A stretch of 64,000 nt of DNA from Bog-366 sp963722555 (GCA_963722555.1 CAVRNQ010000001.1:434001-498000); one strand, 5' to 3'. Shown: positions 1 through 8,732, counted from the first letter of the stretch. Translations and numbers: made by a program. The notes: a model not told the origin generated them from the sequence alone.

Positions 1-69
1 TCATGGCGATCAGAGTGGCAGTCGCGATTCCTTCGGGACGTAAGTCATTTCGATTCACCATCGCTGGCA

Positions 70-245
70 CTGTCATCCTGAGTCCCGGTTCTTTCGGGAC
101 GAAGGATCTGCATTTGTCTTGGTTGCTGAAAACCCATGCAGATCCTTCGCTGCTGCTCAGGATGACAGTTTGGGTGATGGGTTCTCCTCATCGAGTTTCT
201 GCCCATCATGGGCAGCAGATAGGCTGTCAACGCTCAGGATGACAG
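70..245. repeat. Dispersed TCATCCTGAGC-type intergenic repeat
   Basis: This gene-free stretch downstream of the cytochrome b gene carries the inverted phrases TGTCATCCTGAG (near 71) and CTCAGGATGACAG (near 159 and 233) around GAAGGATCTGC / GCAGATCCTTCGC arms. The same phrases recur near 9733, 14175, 16905 and 59510 in this window, always between genes, so this is a dispersed palindromic repeat family and not a coding region. The first 70 bases show nothing recognisable. Confidence 0.7.
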
Positions 246-264
246 CAAGGGTAGCGCGCCCGCG

Positions 265-1350
265 CTATCGTAAAGCCAGCAACGAAAGAACGATCATGTA
301 GCCGAGTGCAAAGACTCCCAAGCCGGTGAAAAACCGCGTCACTCGCCCGAAGCCGATGCGCCGGTCGAGGAACGGGACGGCAACCCAAACCAGCGCCGCC
401 GCGGAGAATCCGAAAATGCCCAAAAGTTCACCATCCACAAAGAGGACTTTCGAGGGAAGGTATTTCAGCGTCTGAAACATGAACAGGAAATACCATTCCG
501 GCCGGATACCTGCCGGAGCCGGCACGAAAGGATCGGCCTTCATTCCCAGTTCCCAGGGGAAGATGGCGGCGAGCGCTCCCAGCATGCCCAGCGCCGAGTA
601 CCAGCCGATCATGTCGCGTAACAGGAAATTGGGGAGGAAGGGCATGGAGCGAGCCGGGGCTCGACCCTCGGCGATTTTTCGCTCAACGCTCGGGGGCACG
701 CTCATCCCCAGTCTTTGCACCAAAAAAAGGTGTGTAGCCAGCAGGATGGTGGCCAGACCGGGCAGAACCGCCACGTGGAAACCAAAGAAGCGAGTCAGGG
801 TTGCGCCGGTCACTTCTTCGCCGCCGCGCAAAAAGATCAGTAGCCACTTTCCGATGATGGGAACCGAGCCGGCCATCTCCGTCCCCACCTTGGTGGCGAA
901 GAAGGCGAGCGTGTTCCAGGGAAGCAAGTAGCCGCTGAAGCCAAACCCCATGATCACGAAGAGCAGCAGCATTCCGGTGACCCAGGTGAGTTCGCGCGGT
1001 TTGCGATAGGCCTTCAGGAAATACACGCTGAACATGTGAACGAACGCCGCAAAGATCATGAGGTTCGCCGACCAACTGTGCACGGAGCGGATCAGCCAGC
1101 CGAAGCGCACCTGGGTGACCATGTACTGCACGCTCTCGAAGGCGTCGTTCGGGGTGGGGCGGTAATAGAGCAACAGCAGGATTCCGGTGAGGACTTGGAT
1201 AATGAACAGGAACAAGGTCATCCCGCCGAAGTAATACCAAAGGGTGTGCCGATGTACGGGGACCGTTTTGTGCCGGAGGAACTCCTCCACGCTGCCGGCG
1301 CCAAAGCGTTCGTCGAACCAATCGAGAGTGCGGCGGTATAGACTGCTCAT
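265..1350 (-). CDS. Cytochrome b of a bc-type quinol-oxidising complex
   Basis: A 361-residue integral membrane protein that joins the N-terminal (b6-like) and C-terminal (subunit IV-like) halves of cytochrome b in one chain. Four haem-b histidines are visible: H91 and H105 (13 residues between) and H192 and H207 (14 residues between, as in the b6 branch). The Qo-site motif PEWY lies at 284-287. Around eight hydrophobic segments are present. It should oxidise quinol and pass electrons to the Rieske protein, whose stop codon lies 2 bp upstream, so the two are translationally linked. No cytochrome c1 gene follows; the multihaem cytochrome upstream is the likely electron acceptor (inference). 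The ATG at 1350 fits the family's usual N-terminus. Confidence 0.95.
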   Translation of the reverse strand: MSSLYRRTLDWFDERFGAGSVEEFLRHKTVPVHRHTLWYYFGGMTLFLFIIQVLTGILLLLYYRPTPNDAFESVQYMVTQVRFGWLIRSVHSWSANLMIFAAFVHMFSVYFLKAYRKPRELTWVTGMLLLFVIMGFGFSGYLLPWNTLAFFATKVGTEMAGSVPIIGKWLLIFLRGGEEVTGATLTRFFGFHVAVLPGLATILLATHLFLVQRLGMSVPPSVERKIAEGRAPARSMPFLPNFLLRDMIGWYSALGMLGALAAIFPWELGMKADPFVPAPAGIRPEWYFLFMFQTLKYLPSKVLFVDGELLGIFGFSAAALVWVAVPFLDRRIGFGRVTRFFTGLGVFALGYMIVLSLLALR

Positions 1351-1352
1351 CG

Positions 1353-1814
1353 TCAGGCGCTCCGCGTCACCACCACGTCCTCACCCTGGACGTGAACCTC
1401 AAACACCTCCAGCGGCCGAGGGGGTGGGCCACTCACGTTCCTTCCTTCCAAATCGTAGAGCCCGTTATGACAAGCGCACCAGATTTGATGGAGGTCTTCG
1501 CGGTATTGCACCGTGCAGTTCAAGTGCGTGCAAACGGCGGAGAGGGCGCGATACGTGCCGTCAGACGTGCGCACCAACAGGGCGGGTTTGGAGCCGAACT
1601 TGAATATCTTCCCACTGTTCCGCTTGAGTTCTTCCGCCTTGGCGGCGACCACGGACCGGCTGGTGGATTCGGCCACCGCAGGAGGGATGATGTAGCGCAT
1701 GGCCGGGTAAAGAAAGGAGGCCACGGAAGCGGCCAAGCCACTCCCCAGAAGGACGTTCACCCATCTGCGGGTCGGTTGGGTGGCCTTGTCCGTGGTCGCG
1801 TCGGGCGTGGGCAT
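1353..1814 (-). CDS. Rieske [2Fe-2S] iron-sulfur protein
   Basis: A 153-residue Rieske subunit of the same quinol-oxidising complex. An N-terminal membrane anchor (about residues 18-45) precedes the soluble domain. The cluster ligands are in CTHLNC (95-100) and CACHNG (113-118); the canonical forms are CTHLGC and CPCHGS, so both boxes are slightly variant but all two Cys and two His ligands are kept, as is the disulfide cysteine pair. The ATG at 1814 follows AGGAGG about 10 bases upstream; a longer start at 1838 is possible. It sits 2 bp ahead of the cytochrome b gene on the same strand and downstream of the three c-type cytochrome genes. Confidence 0.93.
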   Translation of the reverse strand: MPTPDATTDKATQPTRRWVNVLLGSGLAASVASFLYPAMRYIIPPAVAESTSRSVVAAKAEELKRNSGKIFKFGSKPALLVRTSDGTYRALSAVCTHLNCTVQYREDLHQIWCACHNGLYDLEGRNVSGPPPRPLEVFEVHVQGEDVVVTRSA

Positions 1815-1865
1815 GGGAAGCGCCCCTCCTAGCAGCAATGCTGTTCACTTAATTGGTTCCAGGAC

Positions 1866-2030
1866 ATCAATTCGCACTTTGTTCCTGGGCAACCCCCTCA
1901 CCCGGCCCGCCCCGGCTGAAGAAAACGCCGGTTGCGGTCCACCCTCTCCCCCAAGGGGGCGAGGGCAAGAAAATCAAATCAACACTACCCTCTCCCCCAA
2001 GGGGGCGAGGGGCCGGGGGTGAGGGGGTCG
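1866..2030. repeat. Intergenic GC-rich repeat (CTCACCCGGCCCGCC type)
   Basis: The gap between the Rieske gene and the first mono-haem cytochrome holds TTGTTCCTGGGCAACC, then CTCACCCGGCCCGCCCC, GAAAACGCCGG and two copies of CTCTCCCCCAAGGGGGCGA. A close relative of the whole string lies at about 57640-57722 between the efflux ABC ATPase and adaptor genes, and looser relatives at 35895-36170 and 48585-48650. It interrupts an otherwise compact operon, so the genes on either side may be separately transcribed. Confidence 0.65.
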
Positions 2031-2059
2031 AATTGGGAACAGTCAGCCAGCGATCAGGC

Positions 2060-2272
2060 CTACTTGCTCTCAGCCGGCTTGTAGCCCTCCAGTGAATGGT
2101 TGTGGTCTTTGTAGTACTTCCCCGTGTCGTTGAGGTCTTTCTGACCTGCTTTGACGTGGCAGAAAGTGCAGGGCTTGCCCTCTTTCTTGGCATACTCGGG
2201 CTTTGCGGTAGCAAGAGTCAGCAATGAGCCAGTGATAACAGCAAGAGCCACCAGTACCTTAAGTAACCTCAT
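2060..2272 (-). CDS. Small exported mono-haem cytochrome c
   Basis: A 70-residue protein with a cleavable-looking signal peptide (about residues 1-22, ending near TATAKP) and a single haem-c motif CTFCH. The rest is short and charged, ending HSLEGYKPAESK. It is a close paralogue of the protein at 4017-4229: both share KPEY.KKEGK.CTFCH and GKYYK.H.HSLEGY. The ATG at 2272 follows AAGGAGG with five bases between. It probably acts as a periplasmic electron shuttle next to the hexahaem cytochrome; it lacks a clear methionine ligand, so the second axial ligand may be one of the C-terminal histidines (inference). Confidence 0.85.
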   Translation of the reverse strand: MRLLKVLVALAVITGSLLTLATAKPEYAKKEGKPCTFCHVKAGQKDLNDTGKYYKDHNHSLEGYKPAESK

Positions 2273-2361
2273 GGAGTCCTCCTTGAGCAAATTCTAACCC
2301 GCTTGGGGTCCAAAATGAAACAAAATGCAATCGCCCGATTATTCCACCCTGCCGGCGAGAA

Positions 2362-3849
2362 TTAGTTCCCTCCCGCGAGTTCGTGCAGAATCTTGGGGTC
2401 GGGCTCATCCATCGCCAGGAGCGCATGGCAGGCATTGCAGTCTTGCGTGATTTCCTGTCCGCCCTTGGATTTGTGGTTGCCATCGTGGCAACGGAAGCAC
2501 CCGGGAAAATCGTTGTGCCCGAGATTGTTGGGATAGCTTCCCCAGGCGATGTTCATTTCCGGGAACACGTTGCCCTCGTAAATATACCAGAGCGCCTTGG
2601 CAGCCTCTTCGATCGCCGCGCGCTGCGAATTGTAAATAGCGGAATGGTTCTGCCGATAGTACTGCCGCAGCGCTTCCGGTAACTCAGTCTGCGCCGCCGC
2701 CCGGCTGGGGTAGTTCTTCTTCAGAAGATCAATCGCCACCTTATGGATAAAGGGGAGAGATGGGCTGAAGCGGCCCGCGGCCATTTCACGATTTACGGCC
2801 CCTTCCGGCATGTCGAAGGTGTGGGTGGGGCGGTTGTGGCAGTCCATGCAATCCATGGTGCGCCGTTCACCGTGCGCCAGGAGGTCTGCCTTGGGGGGAG
2901 TTTCCGTGGAGGCAAACTCCGTGAAGGTTCCATCCTCGTTTCGATAGCTTACCCAGGGAATCTCCTGCCGTTTCTTGTCCGGGGCGAGGTAGGCCACCAA
3001 CCCCAGGTGACGGCCATGAATCCCTACCAGCTTGCGGTCCGGATTCCGCCCCCCGATATGAACCAGGAGCACCGACCGGGTGAGGGAGTTCTTTTCGTCG
3101 TCGGCAAACTTCGTCCTGATCACCAGCTTGTCGCCGGAAAAGCGTTCGGGCCAGTGGCACTGCTCGCAGGTCTCCCTCGCCGGGCGCAAATTGTGAATGG
3201 GCGTGGGAATCGGCCGCGGGTAGAGCTTGAAGGTCACGGCCAGAACCTGGTAGCTGCCCGAAATCTTCGAGCGCACAAACCAGGGCGCGCCCGGGCCGAT
3301 GTGACACTCCACGCAGGCGACGCGCGCGTGCGGGGATCGCTGATAGGCGGTGTATTCCGGCTCCATTACCTGATGACAGGTCTGGCCGCAAAACTGCGTG
3401 GACTCCATGTAAACGGTGCCACTGTAACTGGCAATCGCGAAAATCGGAACGTTGATCGCTGTCATGATAGCCACGAACATGACCGTGCTGCGCACACCGC
3501 GCTGTGAGAAATCCACGCGGGGATAGGTCGTAGGGAGTGTGCCGAGCTGCCGCTGCTTACGAAAATCCCTGAGAATGCCAAGCGGAATCAATACGAGTCC
3601 GACCACAAAAATCGACGGCAGGATCAGATAAAGCAGAATCCCCGCGTAAGGGTTGGGATGATAACCCAGGATGAACGATGCGAAAGCAATCACCAGGGTT
3701 ATGCCGGCCGTCGTGGTCAAAACGACGCCAGTGCGACTGATCAAATTCTGACTGAGGTAGAAGGCGGGGCGGGCGACGCGCAAGAAGTCTTCTCGGAGCC
3801 TGGACCAGGTTTCCGGGTAGTTGCCTTTGGGATTTGCGGGTTCCGGCAA
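2362..3849 (-). CDS. Membrane-anchored hexahaem cytochrome c (NapC/NirT-related)
   Basis: About 495 residues from a TTG at 3849, which has GGAAAGGA eight bases upstream; GTG 3879 and TTG 3933 are longer options without a clear ribosome site. Three membrane segments (about 42-64, 70-92 and 122-144) lead into a periplasmic haem domain. Six haem-c sites are visible: CGQTCH at 154-159 (three residues between the cysteines), then CVECH 179, CEQCH 228, CMDCH 334, CFRCH 451 and CNACH 471. The region around the first two sites (MEPEYTAYQRSPHARVACVE) is typical of acidobacterial and Geobacter-like multihaem proteins related to NapC/NirT. It is flanked by two mono-haem cytochromes and lies upstream of Rieske/cytochrome b, so it probably replaces cytochrome c1. 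Confidence 0.88.
   Translation of the reverse strand: MPEPANPKGNYPETWSRLREDFLRVARPAFYLSQNLISRTGVVLTTTAGITLVIAFASFILGYHPNPYAGILLYLILPSIFVVGLVLIPLGILRDFRKQRQLGTLPTTYPRVDFSQRGVRSTVMFVAIMTAINVPIFAIASYSGTVYMESTQFCGQTCHQVMEPEYTAYQRSPHARVACVECHIGPGAPWFVRSKISGSYQVLAVTFKLYPRPIPTPIHNLRPARETCEQCHWPERFSGDKLVIRTKFADDEKNSLTRSVLLVHIGGRNPDRKLVGIHGRHLGLVAYLAPDKKRQEIPWVSYRNEDGTFTEFASTETPPKADLLAHGERRTMDCMDCHNRPTHTFDMPEGAVNREMAAGRFSPSLPFIHKVAIDLLKKNYPSRAAAQTELPEALRQYYRQNHSAIYNSQRAAIEEAAKALWYIYEGNVFPEMNIAWGSYPNNLGHNDFPGCFRCHDGNHKSKGGQEITQDCNACHALLAMDEPDPKILHELAGGN
3373..3390 (-). other. CX3CH variant haem-c binding site
   Basis: The codons here read C-G-Q-T-C-H, a haem-c site with three residues between the cysteines where the other five sites of the same protein have two. 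The codons were checked on the complement (TGC at 3388-3390, CAT at 3373-3375). Confidence 0.75.
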
Positions 3850-4016
3850 AACTTGGGTCCTTTCCTTCCCCGTGGTCACCTGGCGGCAAGTATAGGACTT
3901 CCCGAGCCCGTTCGCCAGGGTCCCCAGCGGCAAGGCCGTTCACAAGCCCGGCGCTGGTCTTTCGTGGGTGAGGGAGGTCGCAAGGGCAGGTACCCGTCCC
4001 TTGCCCTCGCGGCCGG

Positions 4017-4229
4017 CTATTTGCTTTCGGGTGCCTGATACCCTTCCAAGGAGTGGTCGTGTTCCTTGTAGTACTTGCCCGCGTCCGTAAGTTCCTTGAA
4101 TTTTCCGGGCGGATGGCAGAAGGTGCAGGCCTTGCCCTCCTTTTTACCGTATTCGGGTTTGCCTGCACTGAAGGGGACTGAGATGAGACCGGCAAGGCCA
4201 ATCAGTAAAAATGTCTGAAAGAACTTCAT
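4017..4229 (-). CDS. Small exported mono-haem cytochrome c (paralogue)
   Basis: A 70-residue exported protein, first gene of the cytochrome cluster. It has a signal peptide (about residues 1-23) and one haem site CTFCH followed by PPGKFKEL, and ends HSLEGYQAPESK. It is clearly a duplicate of the gene at 2060-2272, the two bracketing the hexahaem cytochrome. The ATG at 4229 follows GGAGG. It probably carries electrons to or from the hexahaem protein (inference from position). Confidence 0.85.
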   Translation of the reverse strand: MKFFQTFLLIGLAGLISVPFSAGKPEYGKKEGKACTFCHPPGKFKELTDAGKYYKEHDHSLEGYQAPESK

Positions 4230-4574
4230 CGATCATGACCTCCATGAGATTGGTGGAGCTTCCTTAACTGGAACCTAGCCCTGACCGAAACATGGCCAAG
4301 ACGCTCAAAGCATTCTAAATACCACCGGGAGGCAATTGTAGATTATTTGTACAGGCCGAGTATTGAAAAAGTTAGCAGTCTTTTATAGCCGTGTAGTCGG
4401 TTGCAAGGAAACCATTTGCGTGAAATCTCTGACACTTTTGAGGGAAATGACTCATCGAATCGAGGTATTTATTTACATGCGACCCGATTTCACCCTTTCT
4501 CGTCTCGCCTCCGCCCTGGGTGCATTCTTCCCCTAGCCTTTCACAGGCACAGGCAAATACGGGGTAGTACATGA
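4230..4574. other. Intergenic region upstream of the cytochrome cluster
   Basis: A relatively AT-rich gap of 345 bases that must hold the promoter for the minus-strand cytochrome genes. A 66-codon minus-strand open frame (4372-4572) has no ribosome site and no recognisable features, so it is not called. No clear -35/-10 pair or terminator was found. Confidence 0.4.
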
Positions 4575-5180
4575 TTATTCCGTCGCCTCCACCGTCTCGT
4601 CAAAGACGCGGTAGCCGGGGTTAGGCGGGAAAAGCTTAGCCATCAGATTCATGCGCCGCCGCAGTTGCGCTACCGGAAGGTGATCAGGGCCGATGCGAAT
4701 CTGGACGTCGTGCCATAAACCGTGGATGTACTCGGCGGCGGTGCCCGCGAAGGAGACATCGCGATAGCGCTCGAAGTGGGCGCGCTGCCGTCGTCCCGTG
4801 AGGCTGGCCAAGTAAGCGTTTTTCGCATGCAGGGCTTCTTCATCAATCTCGCCGCGCACGCCCTGATGAACTTCCTCTTCCAGCAGCCGGCTGTATTCGG
4901 CGAGCTCCGCGTCCGCCAGGCGGGCCTGGAGCAATTCCGCCACGCTCCCCAGGAATTCAAACCCGGTATCGTGGGCGTCGAGCTCGCGGCAAGCAAGGAG
5001 CAGGTTGATCCGCTCCGGCGCTTCGACCCACGCCGCCGTATGCGCCTCGCCTTTGGGCTTCAGCCGGGTGATGACGTCTCCGGTTTCCAGGCAGGCGATG
5101 TAAGGAACTACCAATACGCGCACCTTGCCCAGCCGCTGGGCAATGGCGGCCGGCACGGCCTCGGCTGGCTCGCGCACCAT
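4575..5180 (-). CDS. Conserved-looking hypothetical protein
   Basis: A 201-residue soluble, acidic protein without signal peptide or membrane segment that I do not recognise. It is rich in Leu, Ala, Glu and Arg and predicted largely helical (for example LLQARLADAELAEYSRLLEE). The ATG at 5180 has GAGGAG six bases upstream, which favours it over a longer frame reaching 5348. Codon use matches its neighbours. It is transcribed away from the molybdenum hydroxylase genes. No function is assigned. Confidence 0.7.
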   Translation of the reverse strand: MVREPAEAVPAAIAQRLGKVRVLVVPYIACLETGDVITRLKPKGEAHTAAWVEAPERINLLLACRELDAHDTGFEFLGSVAELLQARLADAELAEYSRLLEEEVHQGVRGEIDEEALHAKNAYLASLTGRRQRAHFERYRDVSFAGTAAEYIHGLWHDVQIRIGPDHLPVAQLRRRMNLMAKLFPPNPGYRVFDETVEATE

Positions 5181-5668
5181 GGTGCGCTCCTCAGATGGAC
5201 TCAAGGTGAGCGCCGAGTGGAATTCCCAATCATGCGCGAGATGGGAGAGCGGAACGAAACTGCTTTGCACGTACTCAACAACGGGAATCGTTTCCCTTGG
5301 CGGGGTCTGAGGATTTCCCAAGGTGCAGCCTCCGGAATGCGAGCCCACTGGAGCTACGGGTTGCGGGCCCCGGAGTATTTTGCGGAATTATCTCGCGCGT
5401 GTCCAGCACCGTGTTGTCCGGATGGAGCAACAAACCACAATTACGGGCTACAACCCGAAACGCACGCAGTTCTCAACTCTCGGACAAAACGTCGCACACA
5501 CTGAAACTTACACACATGAACTATTGGCAAATTGCGTGCTGAGTCAGGGGCGTACCACTCTGCATTTCGTGATTTTCACACAAGGGACAAGTTGTCCCGG
5601 CCTCCAATCCTCGCAAGTCCGTCTCGAGGCAGGGTTCACATTCCCAAGACGGAGCCTCGGAGTCCGCC
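5181..5668. other. Divergent intergenic region
   Basis: 488 bases between the minus-strand hypothetical gene and the plus-strand molybdenum hydroxylase genes. Promoters for both directions are expected here, but no convincing -35/-10 pair, operator palindrome or repeat could be picked out. Open frames in it look like extensions of the hypothetical gene's opposite strand. Confidence 0.35.
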
Positions 5669-6283
5669 ATGTCGAAGACCAAGAATGGGAAACAGAAGCT
5701 CTCCAGAAGGAAATTCCTGAAGACGGCGGGTATGGCCAGCGGCGCTGCAGCGGTGTGCCTATTCGCGAAGCCTGCCCCCGGCGCCAAGGCCGCTGCGGCA
5801 AAGCACCAGCCGCTGGGCCCTGGCCAAGTCGAAGTCAGGCTGGACGTGAACGGCAAGGTACATGTCCTGAAGCTGGAGCCACGTGTCACCCTGGTGGAGG
5901 CGCTGCGCGAGCGGCTGAACCTGACCGGAACCAAGCGCACGTGCGACCACGGCGAGTGTGGCGCGTGCACGGTGTTACTGGACGGGCGCGCCGTCTGCTC
6001 CTGCATGACTCTCGCGGTCAACGCTCAAGGGAAGAAGATCATCACCATCGAAGGCCTCGCGCAAGGGAAGCTGCTGGCGCGCTTGCAGAAGGCCTTCGTC
6101 GAGCACGACGCCCTGCAGTGCGGTTTTTGCACTCCGGGGATGATCATGTCACTTAAAGCGCTGCTGGACCAGCACCCGCGCGCGACGCCCGCGCAAATCA
6201 GAGCTGCGATAGCCGGCAACTATTGCCGGTGCGGCGCCCTGCCCAACATTCTGAAGGCCGCGAGCGCCGTGGCCAGGGGTTAG
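5669..6283 (+). CDS. Tat-exported [2Fe-2S] subunit of a molybdenum hydroxylase (PaoA-like)
   Basis: A 204-residue small subunit of a xanthine oxidase-family enzyme. A twin-arginine signal (SRRKFLKTAG, residues 12-21) with a hydrophobic stretch and an Ala-rich end precedes the ferredoxin-like domain. The plant-type cluster ligands are C92, C97, C100 and C112; the C-terminal helical domain holds CGFC (151-154) and CRC (186-188) for the second cluster. Export by Tat, as in E. coli PaoA, implies that the complex works in the periplasm. It is the first gene of a three-gene operon with the Mo and FAD subunits. The probable reaction is oxidation of aldehydes or N-heterocycles; the substrate cannot be read from sequence. 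Confidence 0.92.
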   Translation: MSKTKNGKQKLSRRKFLKTAGMASGAAAVCLFAKPAPGAKAAAAKHQPLGPGQVEVRLDVNGKVHVLKLEPRVTLVEALRERLNLTGTKRTCDHGECGACTVLLDGRAVCSCMTLAVNAQGKKIITIEGLAQGKLLARLQKAFVEHDALQCGFCTPGMIMSLKALLDQHPRATPAQIRAAIAGNYCRCGALPNILKAASAVARG

Positions 6284-6364
6284 CCCGGGCCGCCGGGGAC
6301 CTTGGGTTCTAGCCACCGGGTTCCGCGCGAGAGGCGAAGCAGGGATTCCGCAGGAGGTACGACG

Positions 6365-8731
6365 ATGTATCCAACGGGTCGAGCAGGAAAAGCCGCGAGG
6401 TCGCCCCAGGAGAAGGAAATCAAAAAGAAAAAGCTCAAGGCCAAAGTGGGTCTGTCGCAAAACCCCCAGGTGGTCGAGATCGAAGTCCCCGAGAGTGAAC
6501 TTCCGGTTTGGGACCTGGACGCCAAGTTAAAGATCGTAGGCAAAGGCGTGCCGCGCATTGAGGGTCCGGAGAAGGTCACGGGCCAAGCCAAGTACACGCT
6601 CGACTACACCCCCGTGGACCTGCCCGGCCTGCTTTACGCCAAGGTCTTGCGCAGTCCCTATGCGCACGCGCGCGTGGAGAGTATCGACGCCTCGCGAGCC
6701 GCGGCGCTGCCGGGTGTGAAGGCGGTCGTGCTGATCGCCAAGGGATCCGGATTTGATGCCTCGAATGCCCTGCTGGACGTTGTATCGGACGGCCCGGTTC
6801 TGGAACCCCAGGACCGCGAGGTGATTGCTGAAGGCGAAGAAGTGGCGGTGGTGGCGGCGGAATCCGAAGCGATTGCCGAAGACGCGCTCGAGCTGATCGA
6901 AGTGAAGTACGAGCGGCTGCCGCACGTGATCGACTATGAGGAAGCTCGCCGGCCCGAGGCACCGCGGGTTCACAAGGAAGCCTCGAGCAACGTGGTGCCA
7001 AGCGATCCCCAAACGGCCGGGGACATCGAGAAGGGATTCAAAGAGGCGGACGTCATCATCGAGCGCACTCTGCGCGTCCCGGTGCTGCTCCATAACTCGG
7101 CAGAGCCCCACGCGGCGGTGGCGAAGTGGGAAGGCAAGAAGCTGACGGTATGGGCCTCGACGCAAGGTGTGAACGGCTTCCGCGACGACCTCGTCAAGAC
7201 CTTCAAAATGGATAAGGCGGATGTTCGTGTCATCACGCAGCACATGGGCGGCGGGTTCGGCAGCAAATTCGGAATGCAGAACTACGGCGCACTGGCCGCG
7301 CTCATGGCCCGCCGGGCCGGAGCGCCCGTAAAGCTCGCCTACGATCGCCACGAGGAGAATCAGGCGGCAGGCAATCGCCCGAACGCCACCATGTGGATTA
7401 AGCTGGGCGCCAAGAAAGACGGCAGGCTGACCGCCTTGCATTGCCGCGCCTACGGGACCGCGGGAGTGGGCCGCGACGCTTCCGTCACGGGCATGATGGC
7501 GACGGTCTACAAGTGTCCGAACCTGAGGCTCGAGGACAGCGATGTTTATACGAACGCGGGTGCGGGCCAGCCCATGCGGGCGCCGGGCTATCCACAGGGT
7601 TCCTTTGCCATCGAGTCGGCGATGGACGAGCTGGCGCTCGAACTGAAGATGGATCCTCTCGAACTGCGCCGGAAGAATTTCGTCGCCTTGCCGCTTCTGG
7701 CGCTCGAGGAAATGTACCAGGTGGGAGCGGAAAAGATCGGATGGAGCCGGCGTGGGGAGTTGGGGCCGAAACCCGGTTCGCCCCTCCGGCGCGGTATGGG
7801 CATGGGCACGGCGGTGTGGGGGAACGGCGCCGGGCCACCGGCTGCGAGCCGCGTCACGATCGCGCCCGACGGTTCCGTAGAATCCGCCATGGCGGTGCAG
7901 GATCTGGGTGTGGGCACGCGGACGCTGGTCGCCATGGTGACGGCGGAAGAATTGGGTGTGCCGCTGGAAGCGGTGAAGGTCAGCATCGGTGACACCAGCC
8001 TGGAGCTGATCGGGCCCGATAGCGGCGGCAGCGTGACGGCGCTTTCCATCGCGCCGGCCATCCGTTTGGCGGCTGCTGCCGCCCGCCATCAGCTTTTCCA
8101 AAAGGTCGCGCCGGCCCTGGGGGCAAAGCCCGAGGACCTGGTGTGTGACGACGGCAGGATTTCCGCCCGCGGCCGCCCGGGTCAAGCGCTCACCTGGAAG
8201 GAAGCCGCCGCCAAGCTGGGCGCCCCGATTTCTGGCCACGGCGAGCGGCTCCCCAATGTTGCTCCGTACGGGGACCTTCCGCTCTGGGGCGTGCAATTCG
8301 CCGAAGTTGAAGTGGATACCGAGACGGGCCTGGTGCGCGTGGTAAAGGTAGTCGCCGTGCACGAGGCCGGACGCGTCATCAATCGCACCACGTTCGAAAG
8401 CCAGGTCCAGGGCGGCGTCATCATGGGTCTCGGCTACGCGCTGCTCGAGCGGCGCACCATGGACAAGACTGAAGGGCGCGTCATCAATCCCAACCTGGAA
8501 GATTACAAAATGATCGGCCCCGAGGAACTGCCCGAAATCGAAACGGTGATCGTGGAGCCCATCACGCCCGCGAACAATGTGGGGGGCAAGGGCATTGGCG
8601 AACCCTGCACCGTGCCCACCGCGGCGGCGGTTTCGAACGCCGTTGCCCACGCACTGGGAATTCGCGTTTACGAACTACCGCTTTCACCGGACCGCATCCT
8701 GGACGCACTCGCCGCAAAGAAGGAGGCCTGA
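6365..8731 (+). CDS. Molybdopterin-binding catalytic subunit (PaoC/xanthine dehydrogenase large-subunit family)
   Basis: A 788-residue molybdenum-cofactor subunit. The ATG at 6365 has AGGAGG at 6352-6357; a longer frame from TTG 6302 lacks this support. After a Lys-rich N-terminus the aldehyde oxidase hammerhead domain starts near GKGVPRIEGPEKVTG. Cofactor-binding segments include QHMGGGFGSKFG and the C-terminal GGKGIGEP, whose Glu is the family's catalytic base. No signal peptide is present, so it would be co-exported with the Tat-carrying small subunit. The stop codon is one base before the FAD-subunit start, so translation is coupled. Gene order here is Fe-S, Mo, FAD; E. coli paoABC is Fe-S, FAD, Mo. 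Confidence 0.93.
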   Translation: MYPTGRAGKAARSPQEKEIKKKKLKAKVGLSQNPQVVEIEVPESELPVWDLDAKLKIVGKGVPRIEGPEKVTGQAKYTLDYTPVDLPGLLYAKVLRSPYAHARVESIDASRAAALPGVKAVVLIAKGSGFDASNALLDVVSDGPVLEPQDREVIAEGEEVAVVAAESEAIAEDALELIEVKYERLPHVIDYEEARRPEAPRVHKEASSNVVPSDPQTAGDIEKGFKEADVIIERTLRVPVLLHNSAEPHAAVAKWEGKKLTVWASTQGVNGFRDDLVKTFKMDKADVRVITQHMGGGFGSKFGMQNYGALAALMARRAGAPVKLAYDRHEENQAAGNRPNATMWIKLGAKKDGRLTALHCRAYGTAGVGRDASVTGMMATVYKCPNLRLEDSDVYTNAGAGQPMRAPGYPQGSFAIESAMDELALELKMDPLELRRKNFVALPLLALEEMYQVGAEKIGWSRRGELGPKPGSPLRRGMGMGTAVWGNGAGPPAASRVTIAPDGSVESAMAVQDLGVGTRTLVAMVTAEELGVPLEAVKVSIGDTSLELIGPDSGGSVTALSIAPAIRLAAAAARHQLFQKVAPALGAKPEDLVCDDGRISARGRPGQALTWKEAAAKLGAPISGHGERLPNVAPYGDLPLWGVQFAEVEVDTETGLVRVVKVVAVHEAGRVINRTTFESQVQGGVIMGLGYALLERRTMDKTEGRVINPNLEDYKMIGPEELPEIETVIVEPITPANNVGGKGIGEPCTVPTAAAVSNAVAHALGIRVYELPLSPDRILDALAAKKEA

Positions 8732-8732
8732 A

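Noticed and set aside
4372..4572. 66-codon minus-strand frame upstream of the cytochrome cluster
   Set aside because: No ribosome site, no signal or motif and Cys-rich, chance-like composition in an AT-rich gap.
6527..8650. 707-codon minus-strand frame opposite the Mo subunit gene
   Set aside because: His-, Arg- and Gly-rich shadow of a high-GC gene; the plus-strand gene has clear motifs and a ribosome site.
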